Notes: generated by a model from the sequence alone, not told the origin. DNA of 64,000 nucleotides from Phycisphaerae bacterium (GCA_035275405.1 DATEMU010000003.1:62001-126000), one strand, 5' to 3'. Shown: positions 17,748-26,193, numbered from the stretch's first letter. Translations and numbers: made by a program.

Positions 17748-19007
17748 ATGATTGCGCAAAGCGCGGCGCGATGTATACAGCGGCGCCCTTCACGGCCAAA
17801 GTGGCTGTTTCGTGTAATGGCCATCGTCTGCTCGCTTGTCGTCTTGGAGGCATTGTCCTGGCTTGGGCTTCATCTGCTGAATCTTCGCTATCCGATGGAT
17901 CCCATGGGGGCGATCACGCCGGCAAGCGTGAATTCGTTTCTCGACGGCACGAATCGGTTGTGGCAATACGACGCGGACTTGGGATGGACGGGTCGACAGA
18001 ACTCGCGTGCCGGTCCGATCAACTCGCTGGGCGCCAGAAGTCGACATGAATACCACAACTTGAGGCACACCATCAGCGCCTACGGCGACTCCTATACGTT
18101 TTGTCACGGAGCCTCGGTCGACGATGCATGGCCGACGCTCCTGGAGTCGCGCCTCAACGTCGGCGTTCTCAATTTCGGCGGCACCGGCTACGGCACCGAT
18201 CAAGCCCTCCTGTGCCTGGAAAAGCAATACGATCGCGCGCCCTCATCAACGGTACTGCTGTGCATACAGCCTGAGAACATCAACCGAGTCGTCAGCATCT
18301 TCAAAGGCTTCTACGAGAGCGGTTTCGCGCCGCCCAAACCTCGGTTCATCTTGAAAGCCGGTGGGATGGAGCTCTTCAATCCCTGGAAGACGCCCGAGGC
18401 GGTGCGCGATATTCTCATCGATCATCCCGAAAAACTGCTCGAAATGGCGCGCCGGTATGACTATTGGTTCGGATATGGCGCTGCGTTGGGAGCGGGCGCG
18501 CCGTGGCAAATCCGCTTTCCCTATTCCTATCGATTGGCGGCGAGAGTGCCTTTTCTGTACAGCCGAGTACGAATCGCAGTCACGAATAGAGCGGCGCACA
18601 CTGCGCTTTACGATCCGAATTGCGAGGCCTTCGCCGTCATGAAAGCCATCATCCTGCGCTTTCGGGCATTCGCCTCCGCCAAGGGGAGCAACGGTCTGGT
18701 CGTGATCCTACCTCCTCCCCGCGACATTTACCGATTCGCCGAACACGGTGAACTCACCTACCAAAGCCTGCACGATTTTCTGAACGAGGAGAGAATTCCC
18801 TTCACGGACCTGATTGAAGAGTTGGCCGGCGAACCGGATATCCCGGCGAGCTTCGTCAATCGCAGTGATCACTACTCTCGCAAAGGCAGCGAAATCGCCG
18901 CCCGTGAAATTGCCGCTTTCCTTGCCCGTGAAAACGCGGTCCCTCGACCGACTTTGTCGTCGGGCACACCAGCCCGCACCACAACCACTTTGCCGGTTTC
19001 TCCATAG
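17748..19007 (+). CDS. Membrane-anchored SGNH-hydrolase-like protein
   Basis: A 419-residue protein. GAGGAAAGTCT precedes the ATG. Residues about 20-42 form an N-terminal transmembrane anchor. The SGNH/GDSL signature is present as SAYGDSYTFCHG with the likely nucleophile Ser115. The glycine block NFGGTGYGTDQ follows, and a late SDHYSRKGSEIAA supplies the catalytic Asp-x-His. Such extracytoplasmic SGNH proteins often remove or add acyl or acetyl groups on exported polysaccharides. Only that general role is supported, and no polysaccharide gene is adjacent. The last 40 residues are a low-complexity tail. Confidence 0.72.
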   Translation: MIAQSAARCIQRRPSRPKWLFRVMAIVCSLVVLEALSWLGLHLLNLRYPMDPMGAITPASVNSFLDGTNRLWQYDADLGWTGRQNSRAGPINSLGARSRHEYHNLRHTISAYGDSYTFCHGASVDDAWPTLLESRLNVGVLNFGGTGYGTDQALLCLEKQYDRAPSSTVLLCIQPENINRVVSIFKGFYESGFAPPKPRFILKAGGMELFNPWKTPEAVRDILIDHPEKLLEMARRYDYWFGYGAALGAGAPWQIRFPYSYRLAARVPFLYSRVRIAVTNRAAHTALYDPNCEAFAVMKAIILRFRAFASAKGSNGLVVILPPPRDIYRFAEHGELTYQSLHDFLNEERIPFTDLIEELAGEPDIPASFVNRSDHYSRKGSEIAAREIAAFLARENAVPRPTLSSGTPARTTTTLPVSP

Positions 19008-19045
19008 GCGATTCGCCGTCGCCTTCCCCTATCCTCTGGCCGATC

Positions 19046-20542
19046 GTGTACATCGCCGTGATACTGCTCGACGAGGTGCTCGTCGTGGTGCGACAAGGAA
19101 GGCCGGTCATTTTTGCAATCGCGGCGGGGCTTTATCTGGCCTGTGCCCTGTATCCCTGGCACGACCAGATCTCCATCCGCCGCGCGACCGGGATCGTGTT
19201 GGTCACGCTCGTCCTCTGGATCACGGAGGTCGCGCCGTTGGGTGTCGTGGCCATGGCCATCCCTATCGCGGCGACTTTTGCAGGGCTGCTTTCATGGAAG
19301 GACGCCGTCGCCGCGTGGGGAGATGAGATCATTTTTCTGTTTCTGGGGGCCTTCCTGCTGGCGCGCGCCCTTGAAAAACATGCCGTCTTCGACGGTCTCT
19401 TAGGAATGCGCATGCTGGGAGGCGGCGGACGAAGATCGGATGCCTGGCTCGTCCTGGTGGTGCTCGCCGTTTCGGGCGTGCTGTCTACCATGCAGAACAA
19501 CACGGCCGTGACGGCGATGATGCTCCCGCTGGTCATCACCATGTCGCGGCGGAGCCGCACTCCCGCGGCGCTGCTCATTGCGCTGGCCTGGGGAGCCACC
19601 TTCGGCGGCATGGCCACACCCGTCGGGACCGCGCCGAACTTCATCGGCTATGCGGCAATGAAAAAACTGGACGCGACCGTCAGCTTCGTCTCGTGGATGA
19701 AAGTCGGCGTGCCCGTCTGGCTGGGGACGACGCTCATCGGCTGGGGCGTCCTACGTCTGGCGACGGCCATGGGGCGTGGTTCGGCCGCAGCGCGCCGCAA
19801 CGCCCCTGGAATATTCGACGACCCGACGCTGACCGACGTCGGGCCGATGCTGGGAGATGATGCCGCTGACCGCCCGGCGGGGAGCTCGCGGCCGGCGCGA
19901 CGCTGGGTCATCGGGGCCTTCATCACGGCGATACTCTTGTGGCTGGTTCCCGGTATCGTGAAGAGCGTGACGTCGCCGGACGAACCCGCGGCGATTTGGA
20001 TCCGGACGTATCTGCCCGAATCGCTCGTCCCGATCGCGCTCGCCTGGGTGCTGTTTGTCGTTCGGCCCGGTCCCGACGCGCGGCCGATCCTCGATCGCCG
20101 CGACTTTCAGGCGTTGGACTGGGATACGCTCTTCCTGATCGCCGGCGGTCTGACACTGGGGCGGATGTTGGAGACCAGTGGCTTCGCGGGTGCGCTCGCG
20201 CAGGGACTGGCAGGAGTGAAACTGCCGCCGCTGGTACTTATGCTTGCGCTGGCTTTCGCGACGGTCCTGCTCTCAGAGCTGACGAGCAACACTGCGACCG
20301 CTTCGCTCATGGTCCCGATCGCCGGTTCACTGGCCGAGGCGCTGTCGATTTCTCCAGTACAGGCGATCTGGCTGGTGTCGTTGGCGGCGAGCCTGGGCTT
20401 CGCCCTGCCGATCTCCACGCCGCCGAACGCGATCGTCTATGGCACGCGGCGCGTGCCGCTGCGCTTCATGGCCGCGACGGGCATCGTCGTTGACATCCTC
20501 GCCACGGTCTGGCTCGTCTGCTGCGTGACGATGTTGGGGTAA
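19046..20542 (+). CDS. DASS (SLC13)-family anion:sodium symporter
   Basis: A 498-residue, multi-helix membrane protein of the divalent anion:Na+ symporter family, which takes up dicarboxylates, sulfate or similar anions. The paired family signatures are visible: MQNNTAVTAMMLPLVI in the first half and SNTATASLMVPIAG in the second, each in the re-entrant region that holds Na+ and substrate. About 12 hydrophobic segments can be traced. The start is uncertain: the open frame begins at GTG 19046, without a good ribosome-binding site. It lies 38 bp after the SGNH gene on the same strand. Confidence 0.88.
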   Translation: MYIAVILLDEVLVVVRQGRPVIFAIAAGLYLACALYPWHDQISIRRATGIVLVTLVLWITEVAPLGVVAMAIPIAATFAGLLSWKDAVAAWGDEIIFLFLGAFLLARALEKHAVFDGLLGMRMLGGGGRRSDAWLVLVVLAVSGVLSTMQNNTAVTAMMLPLVITMSRRSRTPAALLIALAWGATFGGMATPVGTAPNFIGYAAMKKLDATVSFVSWMKVGVPVWLGTTLIGWGVLRLATAMGRGSAAARRNAPGIFDDPTLTDVGPMLGDDAADRPAGSSRPARRWVIGAFITAILLWLVPGIVKSVTSPDEPAAIWIRTYLPESLVPIALAWVLFVVRPGPDARPILDRRDFQALDWDTLFLIAGGLTLGRMLETSGFAGALAQGLAGVKLPPLVLMLALAFATVLLSELTSNTATASLMVPIAGSLAEALSISPVQAIWLVSLAASLGFALPISTPPNAIVYGTRRVPLRFMAATGIVVDILATVWLVCCVTMLG

Positions 20543-20547
20543 CCGGA

Positions 20548-20579
20548 GGGATTAAGGGATTAAGGGATTGAGGGATTGA
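20548..20579. repeat. Four tandem 8-nt repeats
   Basis: Two copies of GGGATTAA followed by two of GGGATTGA, without interruption. The array includes the stop codon of ispH and encodes its last residues (PQSLNPLIP on the minus strand). Confidence 0.9.
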
Positions 20580-21556
20580 GGGGTGGGGCGCTCCGCAAGT
20601 GCTTTCTTCAACATCGGCGGAAGTTGAAACGTCGTGCTTTCTTCGGCCGTGGTACAGAGTTGAACATCGCCCGCCCCGAGTGACCGCAGGTGATCGAGGA
20701 CTGCCTGCACGACGGTCTCCGGCGTGCTGGCCCCGGCCGTGACGCCGATCGAGTTCGCGTCGCGAACCCACTCCGGGCGAATCTCATCCGCACTGTCAAT
20801 CAAATGACCTCGGACACCGCGAGCTAGGGCGACTTCCACCAGTCGGGCGGCATTGCTGGAGTTCCGCGAGCCGACGACAAGCAGCAGGTCCATGCCGCTG
20901 CCGCTCATCGCCTTCACGGCATCCTGGCGGTTCTGCGTCGCGTAACAGATATCATCCGTCGGCGGCAAATCTAGTGCGGGAAAGCGCTCCCGCAGGACGG
21001 CCAATACGCCCGCGGTGTCATCGACGCCGAGCGTCGTCTGCGTCAGGACCATGAGCTTCTTTTGTGGAGCAGCGGCCCCCGGCTGCTGTTCGTTCGGCGG
21101 CAGCGTAACAGTGCGGGCCTGCGCTTCGTTTTCGACGAGCGTGATATGACCGGGGGCCTGGCCCATCGTGCCGATCACTTCGTCGTGACCGGCGTGGCCG
21201 ATCAGGACAATGTGATAGCCCTGCTTGACGAAGCGGTGGACTTCGAGGTGGACCTTGGTGACCAGCGGGCAGGTCGCGTCGATCAGCCGCAGGCCGCGGG
21301 TCTCGGCCTCTTTGAAGACGGTCGGCGCAACGCCATGCGCGCTCAGGATCGCGACCGCCCCGGCAGGCACCTCGGACAATTCCTCTACAAAGACGGCTCC
21401 TTTTTCGCGGAGCCCGCGGACGACGTGGCTGTTGTGTACGATCTCCCGGCGAACATAGACCGGCGGCCCGAAGACTTCGAGGGCCAGATCAACGATCTTC
21501 ACGGCGCGGTCAACACCGGCACAAAAGCCGCGGGGATTGGCGAGGAGGATATTCAT
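20552..21556 (-). CDS. ispH: 4-hydroxy-3-methylbut-2-enyl diphosphate reductase
   Basis: Last enzyme of the MEP isoprenoid pathway; reduces HMBPP to IPP and DMAPP using a [4Fe-4S] cluster. The 334-residue protein shows the family start NILLANPRGFCAGVDRAV with the first cluster cysteine, the segment LIDATCPLVTKVH with the second, and the third in the C-terminal half. The motifs SAHG and TQTTL and the GSRNSSN phosphate loop are present. I use ATG 21556; a GTG four codons upstream is also open. The last nine or so residues come from an 8-nt tandem repeat and are not part of the conserved fold. Confidence 0.97.
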   Translation of the reverse strand: MNILLANPRGFCAGVDRAVKIVDLALEVFGPPVYVRREIVHNSHVVRGLREKGAVFVEELSEVPAGAVAILSAHGVAPTVFKEAETRGLRLIDATCPLVTKVHLEVHRFVKQGYHIVLIGHAGHDEVIGTMGQAPGHITLVENEAQARTVTLPPNEQQPGAAAPQKKLMVLTQTTLGVDDTAGVLAVLRERFPALDLPPTDDICYATQNRQDAVKAMSGSGMDLLLVVGSRNSSNAARLVEVALARGVRGHLIDSADEIRPEWVRDANSIGVTAGASTPETVVQAVLDHLRSLGAGDVQLCTTAEESTTFQLPPMLKKALAERPTPQSLNPLIP

Positions 21557-21639
21557 GGGGGGGAACACACATCGGAATTATACGGAGGAAAGTGGTAGAG
21601 GACTATCCTTTTAGAAATCCGACTCTAGGGGCGTCAAAA

Positions 21640-22353
21640 TCATCCCATTGCAACGACCGACGCCTCTACGGCTTCCGTGACTTGTTGCCAACCTTCGCGA
21701 TCATTCGGCATTTCACCGAACGACTTGGGCAGTCCGATCTTGAGGAAAATCCTGGCCGGCCGAGGCAGGCGACGGTTGGGAGGCAAGGCCTGGAACGTAC
21801 CGATTAAGCGGCATGGCACAACAGGCACCGATGTGCCGGCAACCATCATTCCCAGCCCTGCTTTAAACGGGGCCATTTGGCCCGTTCGAGTTCGAGTGCC
21901 TTCGGGAAACACGATGTAAATGCAGTCGTCCTCCGTCAGGCGCTGCCGAAGGTCCGCCAATGCGTGGCCGCATCGGCGTTGGCGCCACATCGGCAGGGCA
22001 TTGATCAGAAGCGCGGAAAGTAATCCAGTGATAGGGCTTGAGAAGAAGGTATCGCCTGCAGCGATCGGATATACTCGTGTACGCTGTTGCCGGGAGACCG
22101 CCGAAGCCAGCACAAGCGAGTCCAGGTGACTGGAATGATTGGCCGCCAATACATACGGCCCTGAGGTCGGCAGATGGTCCTGGCCTTCGATAGAGAGTCG
22201 ATGAACCGTCTTTAGGTAAAAGCCGATCACAACGCATGAGGCGTAGTTCGCCACGGCGCTGATCAACCCCCCTTCACGATGCGTGCTTCGAACTTGGTCG
22301 CCGAGCGACAACCCGTGATCGCGCGCCGGTCGTAATTCCCATTTCTGCATCAT
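21640..22353 (-). CDS. 1-acylglycerol-3-phosphate acyltransferase (PlsC-like)
   Basis: A 237-residue PlsC-family acyltransferase that adds an acyl chain to lysophosphatidate or a related lyso-lipid. The catalytic motif NHSSHLD (the HxxxxD box) and the phosphate-binding motif FPEGTRTRTG are intact, and a hydrophobic segment (about 32-55) marks membrane association. It starts 21 nt after the stop of the cytidylyltransferase gene. With the two upstream genes it forms a phospholipid head-group block. The ribosome-binding site is weak, so translation may depend on coupling. Confidence 0.88.
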   Translation of the reverse strand: MMQKWELRPARDHGLSLGDQVRSTHREGGLISAVANYASCVVIGFYLKTVHRLSIEGQDHLPTSGPYVLAANHSSHLDSLVLASAVSRQQRTRVYPIAAGDTFFSSPITGLLSALLINALPMWRQRRCGHALADLRQRLTEDDCIYIVFPEGTRTRTGQMAPFKAGLGMMVAGTSVPVVPCRLIGTFQALPPNRRLPRPARIFLKIGLPKSFGEMPNDREGWQQVTEAVEASVVAMG

Positions 22354-22374
22354 CAACCATCGCGAAGGCGATCG

Positions 22375-23379
22375 CTATAGAGATCCCGAGAAGACACGAA
22401 CCTGTTCGTTCCATCCCTCGTCGAGATAATATTTCAAATAATGAAAGATGGCGGGAGAGACCAATAAAAGACTGTTGAATCGATCCAAGACCCCCCCGTG
22501 ACCAGGAAACGCCGCGCCCATATCCTTAATTCCCACGTCGCGTTTGACGCTGGACAGTAGCAAATCGCCGATTTGGCCCATCAGGCTGATCGTGATTCCC
22601 ATGAATATGACGTGTCGCCATTCAGCCAGGACCGTGTCGTAAAAGACGATCCTCGCAAGGCCCGCCGCTAGGATCGTCGTCAGCGCCAAGGCGCCCGCGG
22701 CGCCGCCGATCGTCTTGTTCGGACTGGTGTGCGGGGCGAGCTTGCGTCGCCCAAAGGACTTTCCACAGATGTAGGCGAAGACATCGTTCATCTGAACGCA
22801 AAAGAGAAGCCAAATCATCATGGGTCGGAAGCGGAGGTGGTTGCCCAGGAAGCCGAAGTGGGCCAGGCACATGCCGAAGAGCATGAAGCCCAGGACGCTC
22901 AGCCCGACGCGTTGAATGTACCCCGACGGCCGATCGGCAAGAATGGCGACGGCCGCAATCAGCCCCACAATCAACGGCGCTAGCGACGTGAAGAGCCCAT
23001 ACCAATTGTCCAGCGACGAGAGCGCCACGCCGACAATTCCCAGGACGGCCATCGAACTCATCAGCCGTTCGCGGAACAGACCCGTGGCGCGCGCATATTC
23101 TCGATAACAAAGCAAACTGAGTACTCCAACCGCCATGATGGCGTAGGGCGCCCCCAGGAGAACCGGCCCGATCATCAACGGGGCCAGAATTAGCCACGAA
23201 AAGTACCGGGTCCACAATTCCTTCACGAGCGGAGGGCCGACGGAGCCGGACTTTCCAAGTGCGACAATGAAAAGGGGCGTCAATCCGAGCATAGCGCCGA
23301 TGGTGATAACAGAATACAGAACGAACGCATCGTCGATTACGCCGTGGACTTCGAAAAACCCTCGGCGAGACGGGATCAT
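22375..23379 (-). CDS. CdsA/YnbB-like phosphatidate cytidylyltransferase
   Basis: A 334-residue polytopic membrane protein of the CDP-diglyceride synthase family, which makes CDP-diacylglycerol from phosphatidate and CTP. The C-terminal signature is visible as SSVKRDVGIKDMGAAFPGHGGVLDRFNSLL. Its start at 23379 overlaps the stop of the upstream CDP-alcohol phosphatidyltransferase as ATGA, which excludes the 90-residue extension read in the open frame. It resembles E. coli YnbB more than the housekeeping CdsA because of its length and its pairing with a YnbA-like gene; this is inference from context. Confidence 0.88.
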   Translation of the reverse strand: MIPSRRGFFEVHGVIDDAFVLYSVITIGAMLGLTPLFIVALGKSGSVGPPLVKELWTRYFSWLILAPLMIGPVLLGAPYAIMAVGVLSLLCYREYARATGLFRERLMSSMAVLGIVGVALSSLDNWYGLFTSLAPLIVGLIAAVAILADRPSGYIQRVGLSVLGFMLFGMCLAHFGFLGNHLRFRPMMIWLLFCVQMNDVFAYICGKSFGRRKLAPHTSPNKTIGGAAGALALTTILAAGLARIVFYDTVLAEWRHVIFMGITISLMGQIGDLLLSSVKRDVGIKDMGAAFPGHGGVLDRFNSLLLVSPAIFHYLKYYLDEGWNEQVRVFSGSL

Positions 23380-24038
23380 CGGGGTCGGCTCCGCAGCGCC
23401 GATGCAATGTTCAACATGCGGCGTCCTATCGTAATCAAACAACCGACGCAAATCACTGCCAGACACCACAACACCGGGCTCAATTGTTGGAGGCCTGAAG
23501 GAGCAGCGGCATTCAAAAGGGCCACGACAGTAACGAAGAACATTCGATGCGGCTTGGCCATCGGGCCGCGGAAATCCGAGGGCACTCCCAATGATTTGCC
23601 CAGCACGCGAACGTAAGCAGTCAGGAGCGCCAGTAGCGCAGCCACCCAACCAAGGATCGGGTGACCCCCCAGCGCGTAACCCATGCCGATGAGGATAGCG
23701 ACATCCGAAATGCGATCGGGAGCATCATTAAAGAGTTCGCCAAGCGGTGAGGCTTTTCCGGTCGAAATGGCCACCATTCCGTCGAGCAGATTGGCCAACA
23801 AACGCAGTTGGATCAAGGCTGCTGCCGCCAACCAGGTAATCCTCAACGGGATGACATCCGCGGTCGCCGTCTGCCATAGACACACGCCGCCAAGGATTGC
23901 GCAGATCATTCCAGAAAGGGAGATGGCGTTTGCCGAAACTCCGGCACGGGCCAACGCCGCCGCCAATCGATTCATGACGGCCCATTGTCGTGCAGCGATC
24001 GGCCGACGATCGGTGGCGTGATACACATCGCTTCCCAT
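23376..24038 (-). CDS. YnbA-like CDP-alcohol phosphatidyltransferase
   Basis: A 220-residue membrane enzyme of the CDP-alcohol phosphatidyltransferase family, which swaps CMP of CDP-diacylglycerol for an alcohol head group. The family signature D-x2-DG-x2-AR-x8-G-x3-D-x3-D appears here as NLLDGMVA...PLGELFNDAPD, with Asn at the first and third Asp positions. The same substitutions are, as far as I recall, seen in the YnbA-like subfamily. Start and stop both overlap the neighbours (TAATG at 24038, ATGA at 23379), so the genes are translationally coupled. The acceptor alcohol is unknown. Confidence 0.82.
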   Translation of the reverse strand: MGSDVYHATDRRPIAARQWAVMNRLAAALARAGVSANAISLSGMICAILGGVCLWQTATADVIPLRITWLAAAALIQLRLLANLLDGMVAISTGKASPLGELFNDAPDRISDVAILIGMGYALGGHPILGWVAALLALLTAYVRVLGKSLGVPSDFRGPMAKPHRMFFVTVVALLNAAAPSGLQQLSPVLWCLAVICVGCLITIGRRMLNIASALRSRPR

Positions 24039-24385
24039 TATCGTCCCATCAAGTACATTCCCCCGACCAGCAGGATCATTCCTCCGATATTAGCCGGTTT
24101 GATGGGTGTCCCATAGGCGGCCCGGGCAATCACCGCGGCCCAAATAAATGTACTTGCGTATATTGGGTAGAGCGTCGCTAACGCGCCTCCCCGTTTGAAG
24201 GCCGCAACAAATAAGACCATCACCGCGACGTAACACAATACGCCGCCCGCCAATCGAAGATTAAAGAGGTACGACCCTATAGCGCCCGACGCTTGGTCGG
24301 CTCCGCTCTTGTAAAGATACTGTCCAAGGGCTCCGAGAATCGCAGCGATAGCAAAGTACAAAATCGAACTTGCGGGTGTCGCCAT
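24038..24385 (-). CDS. Small EamA/DMT-like four-helix membrane protein
   Basis: A 115-residue protein with four predicted transmembrane helices, resembling one half of a drug/metabolite transporter or an SMR-type protein (ILGALGQYLYKSGA, ATLYPIYASTFIWAA, GGMILLVGGMYLMG). ATG 24385 is chosen over 24406 because AAAGGAGG lies just upstream. It is the first gene of the coupled block leading to the YnbA-like, YnbB-like and PlsC-like genes, so it may move a lipid precursor or head group. That role is inference from position alone. Confidence 0.78.
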   Translation of the reverse strand: MATPASSILYFAIAAILGALGQYLYKSGADQASGAIGSYLFNLRLAGGVLCYVAVMVLFVAAFKRGGALATLYPIYASTFIWAAVIARAAYGTPIKPANIGGMILLVGGMYLMGR

Positions 24386-24487
24386 CACGGCCTCCTTTGG
24401 AGGCAACGATACCGTCGCTATAGCGGTTTCACCATGTCGCGCAGCATGGCACCGTCAGTCTACAACCGGCTTGAAGTGGGAGGAGTC

Positions 24488-24555
24488 CGGGCAGACTTTA
24501 TGCCTTTTGGGCCTACCGGCACTGACAGGCGAAACATGAGACGAACGTCTGCCCG
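24488..24555. repeat. Inverted repeat between selenoprotein gene and lipid operon
   Basis: CGGGCAGAC at 24488-24496 and its exact complement at 24547-24555 are separated by 50 nt. It may be a terminator-like or leader structure between the two minus-strand transcription units; there is no T run. Confidence 0.35.
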
Positions 24556-24567
24556 CTAGCGGGGCGG

Positions 24568-25479
24568 CTACGAGCCCTTGCCGTCCTTGGACGCGCCGGC
24601 CCTGTTCAAACTCGCCCGTTCCCTGGCCGCCAGGTCGGCGTACTGCGTCGTCGCGCAATCTTTGGCCACTTGGTCGTAATACTGCCTCGCCTGGCCCGGG
24701 TGCCCCGCGTTGGCCAGGGCGCGGGCCAGGTGCAGCAGCTTGTCGCAGCGCGCTTCTTGTTTGGCGTTGGCTTCGGCGCGGGCGATCATTTCCGCCAGCT
24801 TGGGATCCGACTTCAGCGACTCGATCTGGCTGGAGGCCTGTTTGGCCACCGGCGCGTCTCCGAAATCCGAAACGATCCGTTGGTATTCCCGCAGGGCCTC
24901 GACTTTTTTTCCTTCTTTAAGCAGCCGGTCGGCCTGGGCGATCCGTTCGTCCGCATGCCGCGTCGCGACCGATTTCGCGACTTTGGGCGGCTTTTCCACA
25001 AGCAGCTTGTCGATCGCCGCCTCGGCGGCCCTGGCGCTCGTCCCCCAGAACGCGACCTTGCCGTCAGGATCGATCACATAGACGGTGGGAAAACCACGGG
25101 CCCCGTACGCGCCACGCGTGCGCGAAGACTCCAGGCCCACGAGATAGTTGACCTTCATCGCGGTCATGAGGCGAGACACCGTCTGCAACCGCTCATCGGT
25201 CAGCGCGAGCAGTACAACGCCCTTGTCCTTATATTTGTCTTGCATCTGAACCAGATGCGGGATGCCAGAGCGGCAGGGCGCTCACCACGTCGCCCAGAAC
25301 TCGAGCATCACGATCTGGCCTTTGAGGTACTCCAGTGGGAGCGTCTTCATGCCGGGCGGCAGGTTGGACCACGCGCCGGCCGTAATGTCCGGCGCCGGGT
25401 CGCCGATCTTGACGCCCGCCAGGGCGGTTGAAGCGACGCTGCCGAGGAGGGCCAGCAGCAAGAGCGATCTTGAGACCAT
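24568..25479 (-). CDS. Exported thioredoxin-like selenoprotein (TGA-encoded Sec at UxxC), TlpA/ResA type with TPR-like tail
   Basis: A 303-residue protein read through one in-frame TGA (codon 66, plus-strand tca at 25282-25284). Residues 1-21 form a Sec signal peptide (SLLLLALLGSVASTALA). Residues 22-140 form a TlpA/AhpC-TSA thioredoxin fold: GDPAPDI, then EFWATW-U66-A-P-C69, where the TGA replaces the first cysteine of CxxC, and the cis-proline loop GFPTVYVID. The rest (about 155-303) is helical and TPR-like. Conserved thioredoxin sequence continues in the same frame on both sides of the TGA, and the ATG at 25245 is internal. GGAGA precedes ATG 25479 by 9 nt. Expected to reduce or oxidise periplasmic thiols. 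A Cys-to-stop mutation or sequencing error is the alternative; a SECIS-like hairpin argues against it. Confidence 0.75.
25242..25284 (-). promoter_or_regulatory. Bacterial SECIS-like element (TGA plus downstream hairpin)
   Basis: The TGA occupies 25284-25282. A perfect 7-bp stem (GCATCTG at 25258-25252 with CAGATGC at 25248-25242) closes a GUU loop at 25251-25249, 30 nt after the TGA. Described bacterial SECIS elements have an apical loop 16-37 nt after the UGA with a G in its first two positions, which this meets. SelB would bind the loop to deliver Sec-tRNA. Confidence 0.65.
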
Positions 25480-25493
25480 CGCACCAAATCTCC

Positions 25494-25549
25494 AAAAAAA
25501 CGCGGCTGCCGTCCTCTCAGCGCAACTCTGCGCGAGAGCCCCGCAGCCG
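25494..25549 (-). terminator. Intrinsic terminator in the leader of the selenoprotein gene
   Basis: On the minus strand a long hairpin (outer arms 25543-25549 with 25503-25509; inner GAGAG/CTCTC and GCGCA/TGCGC pairs; loop of four) is followed by seven T residues (25500-25494). The T run ends next to the GGAGA ribosome-binding site and 15 nt before the start codon. It either ends the upstream GNAT transcript or acts as an attenuator. Confidence 0.7.
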
Positions 25550-25642
25550 TAGCCGTATTGTAGCCGAAACGCACAAGGAAGTGACCCCCGAATTTGGCCC
25601 GTTTTGCCGGGTTTATGGCGCGCCACGAAGGGGCCCGCCCCT

Positions 25643-26095
25643 CTAGTCAAGATTGATGATGTAGCTGTAACCGTGCCTGACAAAGCCCAGGGATTCATAA
25701 AACCGATGGGCCTCGGCGCGTTTAACATTTGTCGACAGGGCGAGCTTGTAGCATCCCTTCTGACGGGCGAGTTGCATGGCGTGTTCCATCATCCGGCGAC
25801 CGATCCCCTGACTCCGGCATTCCGTCGCGACGATGACATCGTCCACAATCGCCGAGGGCGTTCCCAGATGATTGAGTTTTTCCATGACCAGCAAGGCGAA
25901 CGTGCCGACGATGCGGCGGGCCTGCCACGCCACGTAGATGTGGTAATCGGGATACCGTCGCAGCCCCTCGAAGCGATTCCGTGCCTCGTCCAGGCTCAGC
26001 GTGCGCCCGTCGTCAAACTCCGGAAGGGCATACAGACGCAGGATGTCCGGTAGATCGTCCGCCGTGGCCGAGCGAATATCGAGTGATGGCGTCAT
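25643..26095 (-). CDS. GNAT-family N-acetyltransferase
   Basis: A 150-residue acetyltransferase with the acetyl-CoA motif A RSQGIGRRMMEHAM, the preceding strand AIVDDVIVATECR, and motif B RAEAHRFYESLGFVRHGYSY. It is close in style to uncharacterised AAC(3)-I or RimI-type enzymes; the substrate is unknown. It lies on the same strand upstream of the selenoprotein gene, with 163 nt between that include a strong terminator. Confidence 0.88.
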   Translation of the reverse strand: MTPSLDIRSATADDLPDILRLYALPEFDDGRTLSLDEARNRFEGLRRYPDYHIYVAWQARRIVGTFALLVMEKLNHLGTPSAIVDDVIVATECRSQGIGRRMMEHAMQLARQKGCYKLALSTNVKRAEAHRFYESLGFVRHGYSYIINLD

Positions 26096-26193
26096 GCCGA
26101 GCCCTCGTTATAGACGGAAAGGTATTGTAACCCGGCGTGATCGTGGTCATCCTATACTCCGGGACCATTAGGCGAGCGATAGGGAGAATCAAT

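Noticed and set aside
25245-25479. TGA at 25282-25284 as a true stop or a pseudogene
   Set aside because: The thioredoxin sequence continues intact in frame after it, the TGA sits at a Cys position, and a SECIS-like hairpin follows. It is treated as Sec, with residual doubt recorded.
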